Shown piece by piece: positions 14,860 through 23,675 of a stretch of DNA of 23,984 nt. Under the pieces are notes generated by a model. That model saw nothing but the letters and a program-made list of their open reading frames with translations, did not search any database and was not told where the DNA came from. Made by a program: the position numbers and the translations under genes. Source of the stretch: an uncultured Eubacteriales bacterium. Lineage in GTDB: Bacteria; Bacillota; Clostridia; Oscillospirales; CAG-382. The stretch covers positions 1 to 23,984 of the forward strand of contig CAKSUT010000024.1 of assembly GCA_934502885.1 (NCBI GenBank). Direction: 5' to 3'. How positions within the stretch are numbered: position 1 is the first letter of the stretch; each line of letters opens with the position of its first letter.

Positions 14860-15393
14860 TTATGACATTTGCAATATTATCTCCGCAATCTCATCTGCGT
14901 CGTACCGTGTGCGGATATCAAAGGTCGGACAGCCGTATTTTTTACAGCCGCCGCGGTAAAAGGCGTTGTCGGCAAGGACCGACTCTACGGTGCAGTACGA
15001 GTCATCGAGCCTTTCTTCGACGGCGTTCGCATTGCTCTTGATATCGCCAAAATGCGTTTTGATATAGTCTTCGCTCATGACAAGGCAGACATAGCGGATC
15101 TCCGAAAGGTACTCTTCGGAAAAATCCTTTCTCCAGTCGAACGGCACGTAACACCCCTCGACGATAAGATTCTGACGGTTCTCAATCGCCGTCTTTATCA
15201 TCTCGCGGACGATTTTCCAAAGATACGGAGTGAGCTCTCGGTCGTCGGCGGGCGTGAGCGATGTCACTCCGCTTCGGATAAGTCCCATTTTCAGGTGGTC
15301 TATCGAAAGGCACGGAAAGCACGTGCGCTCAATGAGCCGCATTGACAGAAGCGTTTTTCCCGTGTGCGACGCGCCGGTGATTATTATTACCAT
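14860..15393 (-). CDS. P-loop NTPase, small kinase-like protein
   Basis: A 177-residue P-loop protein. Walker A GASHTGKT is at residues 7-14, immediately after the first strand. LIVEGCYVP (76-84) sits where nucleoside- and 2-phosphoglycerate-kinase-like proteins have their second acidic motif, and RLDDSY (128-133) resembles a lid region. It is near the size of adenylate-kinase-type or zeta-like kinases, but no substrate motif decides between them. Cytoplasmic. The start at 15393 has AAGGAG 11 bases upstream. It is the first gene of a likely two-gene unit with the SNF2-type gene at 12634-14838, from its own promoter at 15464-15492. No partner antitoxin is visible, so a toxin reading is not supported. 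Confidence 0.8.
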   Translation of the reverse strand: MVIIITGASHTGKTLLSMRLIERTCFPCLSIDHLKMGLIRSGVTSLTPADDRELTPYLWKIVREMIKTAIENRQNLIVEGCYVPFDWRKDFSEEYLSEIRYVCLVMSEDYIKTHFGDIKSNANAVEERLDDSYCTVESVLADNAFYRGGCKKYGCPTFDIRTRYDADEIAEIILQMS

Positions 15394-15463
15394 GTAACTC
15401 TTGTCTCCTTTTCCGCCCGGTATTTAACAGTACAATCGGTCGGGCTTCCGTCCGACTCTTCTT

Positions 15464-15492
15464 ATTTTATCACAGGTCGCGATGAAATACAA
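15464..15492 (-). promoter_or_regulatory. Promoter of the P-loop NTPase and SNF2 pair
   Basis: TTGTAT (15487-15492), a 17-bp spacer and TAAAAT (15464-15469) with a TGA extension on the minus strand. The leader of about 65 nt contains a GTCGG and CCGAC hairpin near 15438-15455. Confidence 0.55.
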
Positions 15493-15523
15493 GGTCTTTT
15501 TGCAAAATCTGTTTCGCACAATC

Positions 15524-15565
15524 AAAAAAACTGCCCTCTCCGAGGGGGATGATACGGAGAGGGCA
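15524..15565 (-). terminator. Intrinsic terminator facing left, probably ending the SLH operon
   Basis: An 11-bp stem TGCCCTCTCCG (15532-15542) pairs with CGGAGAGGGCA (15555-15565). On the minus strand it is followed by seven T (15524-15530). The nearest minus-strand gene to its right is the SLH gene ending at 16211, about 650 nt away, so array C and repeat copy 3 may lie in that 3' UTR. Confidence 0.85.
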
Positions 15566-15626
15566 AATGGGGGATGTACAGTCAGCTCACCGTGAAAGGG
15601 GGAAACACGAGGAGCGTATCTCAAAA

Positions 15627-15754
15627 GTGATGTCGTTCCGTAGGAACGAGAGAAGTTTCGGCTTCGCCGAAGTGAAGTGACGGCTCCGCCGTCGTGATGT
15701 TTGTGCTTCGCACAAGTTGATGTGGAAAAGCTTCGCTTTTCTTCAATGATTGTA
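15627..15754 (-). repeat. Mini-hairpin array C
   Basis: Five palindromes: CGTTCC-GTA (15634-15648), TTCGGC-TTC (15657-15671), GACGGC-TCC (15679-15693), TTGTGC-TTC (15701-15715), GAAAAGC-TTC (15725-15741). Separators are GTGATGT, AGAGAAGT, GTGAAGT, GTGATGT and GTTGATGTG. The tail TTCAATGATTGTA (15742-15754) matches the tail of array A and holds a minus-strand TACAAT. Words 1, 4 and 5 also occur in array B in the same relative places. The 15566-15626 stretch shows no gene. Confidence 0.85.
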
Positions 15755-15818
15755 GAGTGCTTACCGTTTTGTCTGTTTTCTACATGGCGATATACATAAC
15801 CTTGTGTTGGGTTCTTTC

Positions 15819-16210
15819 GGAACGGTCAAGCCCGTTCCCTACGGTATACCATGGAGAGAATGCAAACCTCAATTCACGCACACGCCAAAGAGCCTCATCT
15901 TTCCGTAATTTGTCGTCGAACGGAGTGAGGTACAAATTTCGGGAACGGGAGAAGGTAAAAATTACAGTCCCCACAAAACCTGATGCCAACCATATCTTCG
16001 ACGGAGTCCTCGACGATGTCGAACGGCACTCTCTCCGATAAGATGAGTCCTGCTCATTTCACGGCGGCGGTGTCGCCTATGACGCCGTCGTGCGGTACAA
16101 CATCCAAATTACATTATATCCGTCCCCTGCAAAGCGCCAGCTTTGCGACTTGAAGTCTTTTGGTTCTTTTCTTCAGAAAAGAACGCCCCTGCGGCGAGCG
16201 GCTCCCGTAA
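15819..16210. repeat. Dispersed composite repeat, copy 3
   Basis: Starts with GGAACGG (15819-15825) pairing with CCGTTCC (15832-15838), then CTACGGTATACCATGGAG (15839-15856) as in copy 1. An 11-bp stem with one mismatch (15903-15913 with 15932-15942) replaces the AT-rich hairpin. TTACAGTCCCC (15962-15972), CTGATGCC (15980-15987), a TTCGAC and GTCGAA helix (15997-16002, 16018-16023) and GATGAGTCCTGC (16042-16053) follow. The right module has GCAAAGC-GCCA-GCTTTGC (16129-16146), a 10-bp stem (16163-16184) and CTCCCGTAA ending at 16210, directly against the stop codon of the SLH gene. Confidence 0.8.
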
Positions 16211-19200
16211 TCACTTCGCCACTATGAATCTGACCTTGCCGCCTCTTTCGGGCTTGCGGTCGTAGAAGGCTCTTACCGAGACATAGTCGCCCTCGAGGAA
16301 GTCCTTTGCCTTTACCTCGACGTACTTGCTTGTGTCGCTGTCGTAAACGTAGAAGTAAGCATCGTTTCTTATAGCATACTCAACGCCGTCTATCGTGCAG
16401 CTGTTGGCGGTGATGTCCGAAAGGTCAACCTTCGCCTCGTTTATCGCGGAAACTCTGTTGACCGCGCCGCCGTCGTACTTAACGACAACTCCCGTGACGT
16501 TCGAGGGATTGGTGTTCGCATAGTTCGCACCGCTGACGGAGGTCTTTCTGCCGTTCATGTAACCCTCGTATACGGCGTTTGCCGAACCCATAACCGTCTT
16601 GTCGGTCATGAACATATACGAATGCATATCGCCCGTGAAGTCGTTGAGAAGAAGCGTCTCAATGTCGCCGTCATCGTTCAGCTCGTAGTAGAGAATGTCC
16701 TTCTCGGTGAGCGTGACGTTCTTCAGCGTCGAAGCATACACACGGAGCGTCGAAGAGCAGTACACGTCGAGAATTTTTGCGTTGTCGTCAACATCGCCGT
16801 TATGCAAGAGGTTCGCAAGTGTCGCCGCCGTGCCGGACTTGTACTTGCTGCCCGTTCCGGTTATCGAAACCTCGCCCTTGTCTATCGTCACCTTGACAAG
16901 ATCTCCGCTCTCAAAGCCTCTGACACGGTGCTTGTAGGTGGCAGTCTTGCCCGTGATGAAAACGACCGTCAGTGCATCGTGAGTCGTTACAATGCCGTCG
17001 CCGTCGGTGAACTCCTTGTCCTTTTCGACGTTCGTTATGACGGCAATGTTCTCGGTCTTTGTCTCGGAGGCATCAAGAACCTTTACTATGCCGCCGTTTC
17101 TGCCGAGAAGCACGGTAATACTGTCTCCGAGCTTGTATTCGCCGAGGCTTGAGAGAGCCACCGCCGCATCGTCCTCTTCTATTGCGTAGGTCGCACCCGA
17201 AATGACAACCGACGTTGGGTTCATTCTCGAGGGGGTCGCAGACTCGTAGATGCCGGTCACGTTGTCGTCGTAAACCCATACCGATTTGAGCGGTGCGGAG
17301 TAGTAAACAACATTGTAAAGTGCGACGTCGCCCTTCTTTATAACGGCGTTGTCCTTATAGATTTTCGCCTCGTCAAGGTCAAAGGGAATTTCGTCCTGCC
17401 AAGCGGAGCTTTCCGTCATTACGATTATCGGATCGCTTATCGACGCTTCGAGAATCTCCGAGTACTTCGGACTGCCCTCGGTGTACTTCGATATGTCGTC
17501 GGTCGTCGCCTCTCTTACGTCAACCGCCTTGCCGTCCTTGCCGAGAAGGAGCGTCACAAAGTCGTCCTTGCGGTACTCGCCGTTGTAGAACTTGAGCTTT
17601 ATCACGTTTGCGCCGAGAGTATACGTACTTGCGCCGACAGTTACCGCAGACGGCATACCGGAAGCGTAAGCAATATTCTTAACCACGCCCGTTGCGGTGT
17701 CACGGTAGACGTAAACGGCATTGAAAGGAACGGAATAGTAAATAATATCGTTCTCGGTAATTTCGGAGAGCTTTATTTTTTTCTTCGACGTGCCTGCGGT
17801 AACAATGCTTGCAGAGGAAACGTCAAAGGGTATGCTCTTCTGCCACGAGGTGTCTTTTCCGACAATGATGGGACCTTTCACCGTCGCCTCCATTATGCCG
17901 AGAATGTCGGTGTCGTCATCGTCGTAGAGAATCTTCGTTATGTCGCCGTCGATTATGTCAACAACGCCGTTGTCCTTGCCGAGAATGAGCGTTACAAAAT
18001 CGTCTTTCTTGTAGACGCCGTTGTAAAGCATTGTTCTTACCTTATCGGTAGCCGCCGTATACGACTTTCCTGAAACAATGACCGTGCCGGAGGAGCTTAT
18101 TCCGCCTACGGTGCTTGTGCTGCTTATGTTTGTCGACATACTTGTGCTTGAACCGTCGCCCGATGTGCTTACAGTGCTGCTTCCGTATGTGCTTGAGCCT
18201 CCGATTGCGGTCTGCTGTGCGTTCAGCATTACGCTTCCGAGCGTACCCACAACGGTCTTTCTGTAGATGTAAATTCTCTTAAAGGGGTTGGAGTAGTAGA
18301 GGACGTCGTTCTTCTCGAGAGTGCCGAGAGTTACTTTCACGTTGTCGTCGCTCTCATAGGAAATCTCGTACTCCTCCGGCGCATACGCAAGCTCTTTCTT
18401 CCAGGAATCCGTGCCGTCGTAGATGTACGGACCTTTGAGCGTGCCGTCGATAACGCCTGTGAGGTCGGTGTCGTCGTCAGAGTAAGAATCTATCATCTCG
18501 GGAGTTGCCGGGTACACAGCAAAGACTGCGCCGTTCGCATCGAGAACCGCCATTACAACGTCGTCTTTCTTTATATCGCCGACTGTCGAGAGTCTGTATG
18601 CGGCGTCGGCACCGGAAACCGCATAGCTCTTTGCGCCTATTATAACGCCCGTTGCAGAGCCGCCCGTGACGGTTATCGCACCGACGCTTCCTATCACCTT
18701 GTCGGAATAGCACCAGAGAGTGCGTGCGGAATTGCTGTAGCGGACGAAATCGTACTTCTTAATGCTGCCGACGTCGTTCTTTACGCTGTTGCGGTAAACC
18801 GTACCCTTTGCCGGGTCAAAGGTCATTCTGCCGTCCGAAAGGGTGTCGGTATACACAAAGCTTCCGTCAACCTTGGAGTCGGTGAGAGCCGCACGGTCAA
18901 TAAGTCCGTCGCTTGCGACGGTGTAACCGAGAGTCGTGCAGTAAACCGCGCCGCTCTTTGTCTCTGCGGAAAGGAGGTTGTATATAAGGTACATACAGTC
19001 GCGGCGGGTGATGTACTCGCCCTTTTTCGCCGCAACCTTGGCGTCAAGTCCGAGCTCCGAATACTTCGCAAGCTGTGCGTCGGGGTAAACGCCGACAAGG
19101 TCGGACGAAGTATAGCCGAGAAGACGGAGTGCTATTGTCGCCGCCTCTTCGAGCTTTACGTAATTGTCGGGACGGAAAGTTCCGTCGAGGTAGCCGTTTA

Positions 19201-19540
19201 CAAGCTTTGCGGTCGATGCGGCGTAGACGTAGGGACTTGCCCAGTGTGCGCCTCTGACGTCGGGGTAAGGATTGTACGCCGTGCCGAGGTTCACGTTGTC
19301 GCGGTAAACCGAGGCGTTTACGGTCATCTTGACAAACTGCGCTCTTGTGAGGTTTGAATCAAGCATGAGGTTTCCGCTTCCGTCGCCGACCATTATATCG
19401 AGCATTCCCAAAACGCTTATAATGTCACTGTCCGACGTGAGGAGCGACGCACCCTGTTTTTTCTCCGCGGCAAAGGCCGTCACGGAAAATGCACCGAGAA
19501 CCGTTAATACCGCAAGGAGTATACTTAATACACGTTTCAT
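16211..19540 (-). CDS. SLH-domain surface protein with internal repeats
   Basis: An exported protein of 1109 residues. The signal peptide is about 1-25 (MKR, hydrophobic core, AFAA). Three SLH-like segments follow at about 40-80, 92-145 and 150-195, with TRAQF and NGYLDGTFRPDN; such domains bind pyruvylated wall polymer. The rest is a repeat region. The anchor (D)VLYYS.P...VYVY..V.G recurs near 262, 411, 597, 742 and 946. A second anchor KKDDFVTLLLGKDG recurs near 324, 511, 657 and 803. A third, around SW.KE/SWQKS, recurs near 379, 565 and 713. The period is about 150 residues. A serine/threonine-rich insert occupies 447-487, and two DDDTD runs are possible calcium sites. The start at 19540 has AAAGGAAC six bases upstream. 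Last gene of the exporter operon, 30 bases after the permease. The role of the repeats is unknown. Confidence 0.9.
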   Translation of the reverse strand: MKRVLSILLAVLTVLGAFSVTAFAAEKKQGASLLTSDSDIISVLGMLDIMVGDGSGNLMLDSNLTRAQFVKMTVNASVYRDNVNLGTAYNPYPDVRGAHWASPYVYAASTAKLVNGYLDGTFRPDNYVKLEEAATIALRLLGYTSSDLVGVYPDAQLAKYSELGLDAKVAAKKGEYITRRDCMYLIYNLLSAETKSGAVYCTTLGYTVASDGLIDRAALTDSKVDGSFVYTDTLSDGRMTFDPAKGTVYRNSVKNDVGSIKKYDFVRYSNSARTLWCYSDKVIGSVGAITVTGGSATGVIIGAKSYAVSGADAAYRLSTVGDIKKDDVVMAVLDANGAVFAVYPATPEMIDSYSDDDTDLTGVIDGTLKGPYIYDGTDSWKKELAYAPEEYEISYESDDNVKVTLGTLEKNDVLYYSNPFKRIYIYRKTVVGTLGSVMLNAQQTAIGGSSTYGSSTVSTSGDGSSTSMSTNISSTSTVGGISSSGTVIVSGKSYTAATDKVRTMLYNGVYKKDDFVTLILGKDNGVVDIIDGDITKILYDDDDTDILGIMEATVKGPIIVGKDTSWQKSIPFDVSSASIVTAGTSKKKIKLSEITENDIIYYSVPFNAVYVYRDTATGVVKNIAYASGMPSAVTVGASTYTLGANVIKLKFYNGEYRKDDFVTLLLGKDGKAVDVREATTDDISKYTEGSPKYSEILEASISDPIIVMTESSAWQDEIPFDLDEAKIYKDNAVIKKGDVALYNVVYYSAPLKSVWVYDDNVTGIYESATPSRMNPTSVVISGATYAIEEDDAAVALSSLGEYKLGDSITVLLGRNGGIVKVLDASETKTENIAVITNVEKDKEFTDGDGIVTTHDALTVVFITGKTATYKHRVRGFESGDLVKVTIDKGEVSITGTGSKYKSGTAATLANLLHNGDVDDNAKILDVYCSSTLRVYASTLKNVTLTEKDILYYELNDDGDIETLLLNDFTGDMHSYMFMTDKTVMGSANAVYEGYMNGRKTSVSGANYANTNPSNVTGVVVKYDGGAVNRVSAINEAKVDLSDITANSCTIDGVEYAIRNDAYFYVYDSDTSKYVEVKAKDFLEGDYVSVRAFYDRKPERGGKVRFIVAK

Positions 19541-19570
19541 GAATATGTTCCTTTCTTTGCGACACGCCTG

Positions 19571-20755
19571 TCAATCGTTTCTCAGCGCATCTATAGGATT
19601 GAGCTTCGCCGCCTTGTTTGCCGGCAAAAAGCCGAACAGAATGCCTATTCCGACAGAGATGCCGAACGACACCGCTATTGCTCCGACCGTCGGTGCGGAT
19701 TTGATATCCAAAAGTCCTCCGGCGAAGTCCGCTATGAGTATGCCGAGTATAACTCCGATAACGCCGCCTATCGCACTCGTGGTCGCAGCCTCAATGACGA
19801 ACTGGCTCTTTATCGAGCTTTGCTTTGCGCCGAGAGCTTTACGGATGCCTATCTCACGTGTACGTTCGGTGACGGAAACGAGCATGATGTTCATTATTCC
19901 GATACCGCCGACGAGAAGTGAAATCCCGGCAATCGCCGCAAGGACAAGCACGAAGGTGCTTGTTATAGCCGTGAGGGAGTCGAGCATTTCCGCCATGCTG
20001 ATAACAACGTAGTAGTCGGACGAACCGTATATTTTGGTGAGCTTCGACTCGACCGCCGCTTTGGCTTTGTCAACCGTGTTCTCGTTGAGAGAGAGTACGG
20101 TGTAGGAATTTATGCTTCCCATGAACGACATTTTCTGTGCGTTGCTGTAGGGAATGTATATGTAGTTGTCGCCGAGATCCTCATCCGAAGGGTCGTCGCT
20201 GTGACCCTCGACAACGCCTATTATTGTGAACTTTGTTCCGTTTATCTTTATGGTCTGACCGAGAGCGTCGCCGTCGAAAACGGTTTCGGAATCGTAGAAT
20301 TTACCGACCACGCACACATTCTTTCTGTAGGCGACGTCGATATATTCGAGGAAACGTCCGCTGTCGAGCTTATGTGACTTTATTGTGAGGTAGTCCTCGC
20401 CGACGCCGGTTATGGTCGAGTTTGTGTAGTCGTCGCCGTTCGCCTTTACAGTGCCGTTTACAGTCACGGTCGGGCTGACGCAGCGGATACTGTCGGGGTT
20501 TTCCTCGGCTATTTCGTACATATCGTTTACGGTGACGGTACGCGACGAGCCTCGTCCCATGAGGTTTACGGAAATGGTGTTCGTGCCGAGTTCCTCAAAG
20601 GCTTCGGTCATCATGTTCTGCATACCGCTTCCGAGACTCATTATGATAATGACCGCCGCAACGCCGATAATGATGCCGAGCATGGTGAGGAACGCTCTCA
20701 TTTTGCTTGTCGCAAGGCTTTTGAGGGCAAGCCAGAAGTTTACGCCTATATTCAT
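19571..20755 (-). CDS. ABC transporter permease, MacB/YknZ type
   Basis: A 394-residue FtsX-like permease. A membrane segment at about 21-43 is followed by a large extracytoplasmic MacB-type domain (about 48-255) and three more membrane segments near 264-292, 325-348 and 358-378. TERTREIGIRKALGAK (296-311) is the coupling region that meets the ATPase, and PANKAAKLNPIDALR (378-392) is the family's end. It forms the membrane part of an exporter with the ATPase at 20752-21570 and the fusion protein at 21599-23623. It overlaps the ATPase gene by four bases (ATGA), so translation is coupled. Members move peptides, macrolides or lipids; the cargo is not visible here. Confidence 0.94.
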   Translation of the reverse strand: MNIGVNFWLALKSLATSKMRAFLTMLGIIIGVAAVIIIMSLGSGMQNMMTEAFEELGTNTISVNLMGRGSSRTVTVNDMYEIAEENPDSIRCVSPTVTVNGTVKANGDDYTNSTITGVGEDYLTIKSHKLDSGRFLEYIDVAYRKNVCVVGKFYDSETVFDGDALGQTIKINGTKFTIIGVVEGHSDDPSDEDLGDNYIYIPYSNAQKMSFMGSINSYTVLSLNENTVDKAKAAVESKLTKIYGSSDYYVVISMAEMLDSLTAITSTFVLVLAAIAGISLLVGGIGIMNIMLVSVTERTREIGIRKALGAKQSSIKSQFVIEAATTSAIGGVIGVILGILIADFAGGLLDIKSAPTVGAIAVSFGISVGIGILFGFLPANKAAKLNPIDALRND

Positions 20756-21570
20756 GCTCCGTCACCTCCGACCTTCTGCGCTTCGCTCTGCGCACGTTTT
20801 TTCGCCGCCTCTGCCGCAAAGGCTTCCTCGCGGTGCTTCTTGAGAAGAGGGTCGTCGTCGAACGACACATTTGCCTGAACAACAGCTCCCGGTGCGTCGG
20901 ACGGACCGTCGTAAACGATTTTACCGTCGTGCAGTCTTATAATGCGCTTCGCCGTCACGGCAATCGAGTTGTCGTGCGTGATAAGCACAATTGTGTTTCC
21001 CTCTTCGTGGAGCTTCGCCAAAAATTCCATTACCTCGCGTCCGGTTCTCGAGTCGAGTGCGCCCGTCGGTTCGTCGGCAAGAATTACCGAGGGGTTGCCG
21101 GCAAGAGCACGCGCTATTGACACACGCTGCTGCTGACCGCCGGAGAGCTGAGCGGGGTAGTTTTTCGCTTTTGAGTCGATACCGACGCGCGCAAGGGACG
21201 CCATGGCACGCTCACGTCTCTCGCTTCGGTCGTAACCTGCATACAAAAGCGGAAGCTCTACATTTTCAAGCACCGTGAGCTTCGGTATGAGGTTGTACTG
21301 CTGGAAAATGAAGCCGAGAGTCTTGTTGCGGAACTCCGCAAGCTCGTTGTCGTTCATGGTGCTGACGTCGATGCCGTTTAAGTAGTAGTGACCCTCGGTC
21401 GGCGTGTCGAGACAGCCGATTATGTTCATACAGGTGGATTTACCCGAACCCGACTGTCCGACAATTGCGACGAACTCGCCTTTCGATATGTGCATATTTA
21501 TGCCGTCCGCCGCACGCACCTCGGTGTCGCCCATGTAGTATATCTTGTATACGTCTTCAAGTCTAATCAT
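20752..21570 (-). CDS. ABC transporter ATP-binding protein, MacB/YknY type
   Basis: A 272-residue cytoplasmic ATPase that powers the permease at 19571-20755. It shows (from the chosen start) Walker A GQSGSGKST (38-46), the Q-loop FQQYN (89-93), signature LSGGQQQR (142-149), Walker B VILADE (162-167), the D-loop and switch His199. A C-terminal extension of about 45 residues, charged and alanine-rich (EEAFAAEAAKKRAQSEAQ), goes beyond the usual LolD/MacB core. ATG 21570 is preferred, since AAAGGAG is eight bases upstream; the in-frame GTG at 21579 overlaps that ribosome site. It ends inside the start codon of the permease gene. Confidence 0.95.
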   Translation of the reverse strand: MIRLEDVYKIYYMGDTEVRAADGINMHISKGEFVAIVGQSGSGKSTCMNIIGCLDTPTEGHYYLNGIDVSTMNDNELAEFRNKTLGFIFQQYNLIPKLTVLENVELPLLYAGYDRSERRERAMASLARVGIDSKAKNYPAQLSGGQQQRVSIARALAGNPSVILADEPTGALDSRTGREVMEFLAKLHEEGNTIVLITHDNSIAVTAKRIIRLHDGKIVYDGPSDAPGAVVQANVSFDDDPLLKKHREEAFAAEAAKKRAQSEAQKVGGDGA

Positions 21571-21598
21571 GCCGCACACTCCTTTACCGTCTGCCGCA

Positions 21599-23623
21599 TT
21601 ATCTCATTCCTCCGCCGCCGGGACCGCCGCCCATATCTCCGCCTCCGGGACCGCCGCCCATGCCGCCTCCGCCCATGCCGCCCATCATCATGGCGAAGCC
21701 GTCGGAAGCCTCCTGCTTTTCGACTATAACCACGTCTCCCTCGGAGAGACCTTCGGTTATTTCGACGTAGTCGTCGTCGGAGATTCCGAGAGTTACGTGA
21801 ACCGTGTCATACTGTGCCGAGGCGGAAATTGTGCCGTAAGAACCGCCGCCGCTTTCGGGCATTGCGGGAGGTGCGGGCATATCGCTCGGCGCATTGTCGG
21901 GTCTGCCGTCTGTGGGTGTGGCGTCGGACTTGCCGTCTGCCGTACCGTCGGGCTTGCCGTCTGCGCTCTTATCGCCGCTTGCAGGAGTCTGAACATCTGC
22001 GTTTCCGGGCTTTGCGCCGCTCGGAAGGTTCGCCGCTGTCATATCCGCCTCTGTCGTAACGCCGTAGGTCTTGACGTCCTCCGCCTTTATCACCTTGACG
22101 ATATTTCCTCTGCCGACAGCGCCAACGGGAATTGCAATGACGTTCTTAACCGTTTCGAGGACTATCTCCGCATCGACGTTCATGCCGGGGAGAAGCTCTT
22201 CGAGAGCGGTCTCGTCTCTTATCGTGACGGTGACGGGGTAGCTTGTGACGCCGTTCTGGCTCGTACCCTGCTTGCTTATCTTGGTTATATGACCGACGTA
22301 TTCGCTTCCGGTGCGTGCGTCGCAGGTTATCTTTACCTCCTGACCGAGAGACACCTTGGCGATATCAAGCTCATCTATGTTCATATCGAACGTGTACTCG
22401 GACATATCGTAGATTATAGCGACAATGCTGCCCGTTGTGTTCTGCTCTATCGTTTCGCCCTCGTTGTACTTTGCTTCGATGACCGTACCCTTGATGGGAG
22501 CGGTGATGGTGTAGTCATCGAGTTTTTCGAGTGCGCTGTTGTAGGAATTGCGCGCATTGTCGAGCTGAATCTCCGCGCTCTTTATCTGGTTGTCGAGATC
22601 CTTCACGGAAACCGCTATGTAACGCTGACCCTCGGTTATGGTTGAACCCTCGGCTATGCCTATCGAGGCAACCTCGCCTGTAACGCCGGCGTAAAGGTCG
22701 CAGTCCTCTTTGTACTCGAACGTGCCTGCGGCAGTGCCGGCAATACCGTTGATAACCGCCGTCGCGCGTGTGGAATCGGTTATGCTCCCGGGGTTCTGCA
22801 CCTCAATCTTGACATTCTTCGTAATTGCGCCGCTGTCGGTGATATCCGTACCTACCGAAATCTCCTTGACCGTGCCGTAAACTATCTGGTAGTAGTCGAG
22901 GACGGTGACTTCGGCGAGAGAGCCGACGGTGATATTCGGGATATCGTCGGAGAAAAACGGAATCTGAACGTAAACCGTCGCCGAATCGCGGACGTGACCT
23001 ATAACCTGCGCCGACGAAACATTGTCGCCGACCTTGACGTCAAGCTTCGTTACGACGCCCGTCACCTTGGACTTTGCGCTGTAGTCGGAGTACTTATCGA
23101 GAAGCTGGTCGTAGGAAAGCTGCGCGGAACGGAGATTGTTCCTCGCATTCTTTATCGAGGTTTCTGCATCGGAGGAATCAATGACGTAAAGAATATCGTC
23201 CTTTTCAACGTCCGTACCCTCGGCAATGGGAGCGGAGACGATATCGCCCGTTACGGTCGCGGCAACGTTGTAGGTCTTGACCGGCTGAACCGAACCCGAG
23301 CCTGTGAGAACGCTTGTTATGTCTCTTCTGCCGGCAACGTAAACGTCCTGCGGAGCGGCATTCACGGCGGAATTGCTCATGAGATACTGCCACACAAAGA
23401 AGCCGACGACGCAAAGGACGATAAGAGCGATTACAATCGACTTTATGAGCTGCTTTCTCTTCCTGCGTGCGGCGCGCTTTCGCTGATCGGCACGCAGCTG
23501 ACGTTCGCTCTCGGTGAGGTTCTTTTCCTCCTCGGCGATCTTTTCGAGAGCAAGCTGTTTCTTTGATTTCTTCTTGACCCTTTCCTTGGTTTTGTCCTCG
23601 GTCTTTTCCTGCAAACTGTTCAT
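21599..23623 (-). CDS. Membrane-fusion protein with two tandem adaptor modules
   Basis: A 674-residue HlyD/YknX-like adaptor; ordinary members are about 350-450. A charged cytoplasmic N-terminus (1-58, predicted coiled coil) leads to a membrane anchor (60-80). Module 1: half-motifs VTGDIVSAPIAEGTDV (124-139) and VTGVVTKLDVKVGDNV (187-202) around a helical hairpin (150-182), then a barrel (215-290). Module 2 repeats the plan: VTGEVASIGIAEGSTI (314-329) and IKGTVIEAKYNEGETI (377-392), helices between, barrel to about 490. The last domain is interrupted by a Pro/Asp/Gly-rich insert (530-597) and ends in a Met/Gly-rich tail (644-674). GGAGG lies six bases before ATG 23623. First gene of the four-gene operon. 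Exporter role firm, cargo unknown. Confidence 0.92.
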   Translation of the reverse strand: MNSLQEKTEDKTKERVKKKSKKQLALEKIAEEEKNLTESERQLRADQRKRAARRKRKQLIKSIVIALIVLCVVGFFVWQYLMSNSAVNAAPQDVYVAGRRDITSVLTGSGSVQPVKTYNVAATVTGDIVSAPIAEGTDVEKDDILYVIDSSDAETSIKNARNNLRSAQLSYDQLLDKYSDYSAKSKVTGVVTKLDVKVGDNVSSAQVIGHVRDSATVYVQIPFFSDDIPNITVGSLAEVTVLDYYQIVYGTVKEISVGTDITDSGAITKNVKIEVQNPGSITDSTRATAVINGIAGTAAGTFEYKEDCDLYAGVTGEVASIGIAEGSTITEGQRYIAVSVKDLDNQIKSAEIQLDNARNSYNSALEKLDDYTITAPIKGTVIEAKYNEGETIEQNTTGSIVAIIYDMSEYTFDMNIDELDIAKVSLGQEVKITCDARTGSEYVGHITKISKQGTSQNGVTSYPVTVTIRDETALEELLPGMNVDAEIVLETVKNVIAIPVGAVGRGNIVKVIKAEDVKTYGVTTEADMTAANLPSGAKPGNADVQTPASGDKSADGKPDGTADGKSDATPTDGRPDNAPSDMPAPPAMPESGGGSYGTISASAQYDTVHVTLGISDDDYVEITEGLSEGDVVIVEKQEASDGFAMMMGGMGGGGMGGGPGGGDMGGGPGGGGMR

Positions 23624-23675
23624 CTTATTCCTCCAAACAAAGCAAATACGCGCTTGACATTTTTCTGATTGTGTA

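Noticed and set aside
14860..15393. Zeta-like toxin
   Set aside because: There is only a Walker A motif and general kinase shape. No antitoxin gene precedes it; the gene is followed by a helicase.
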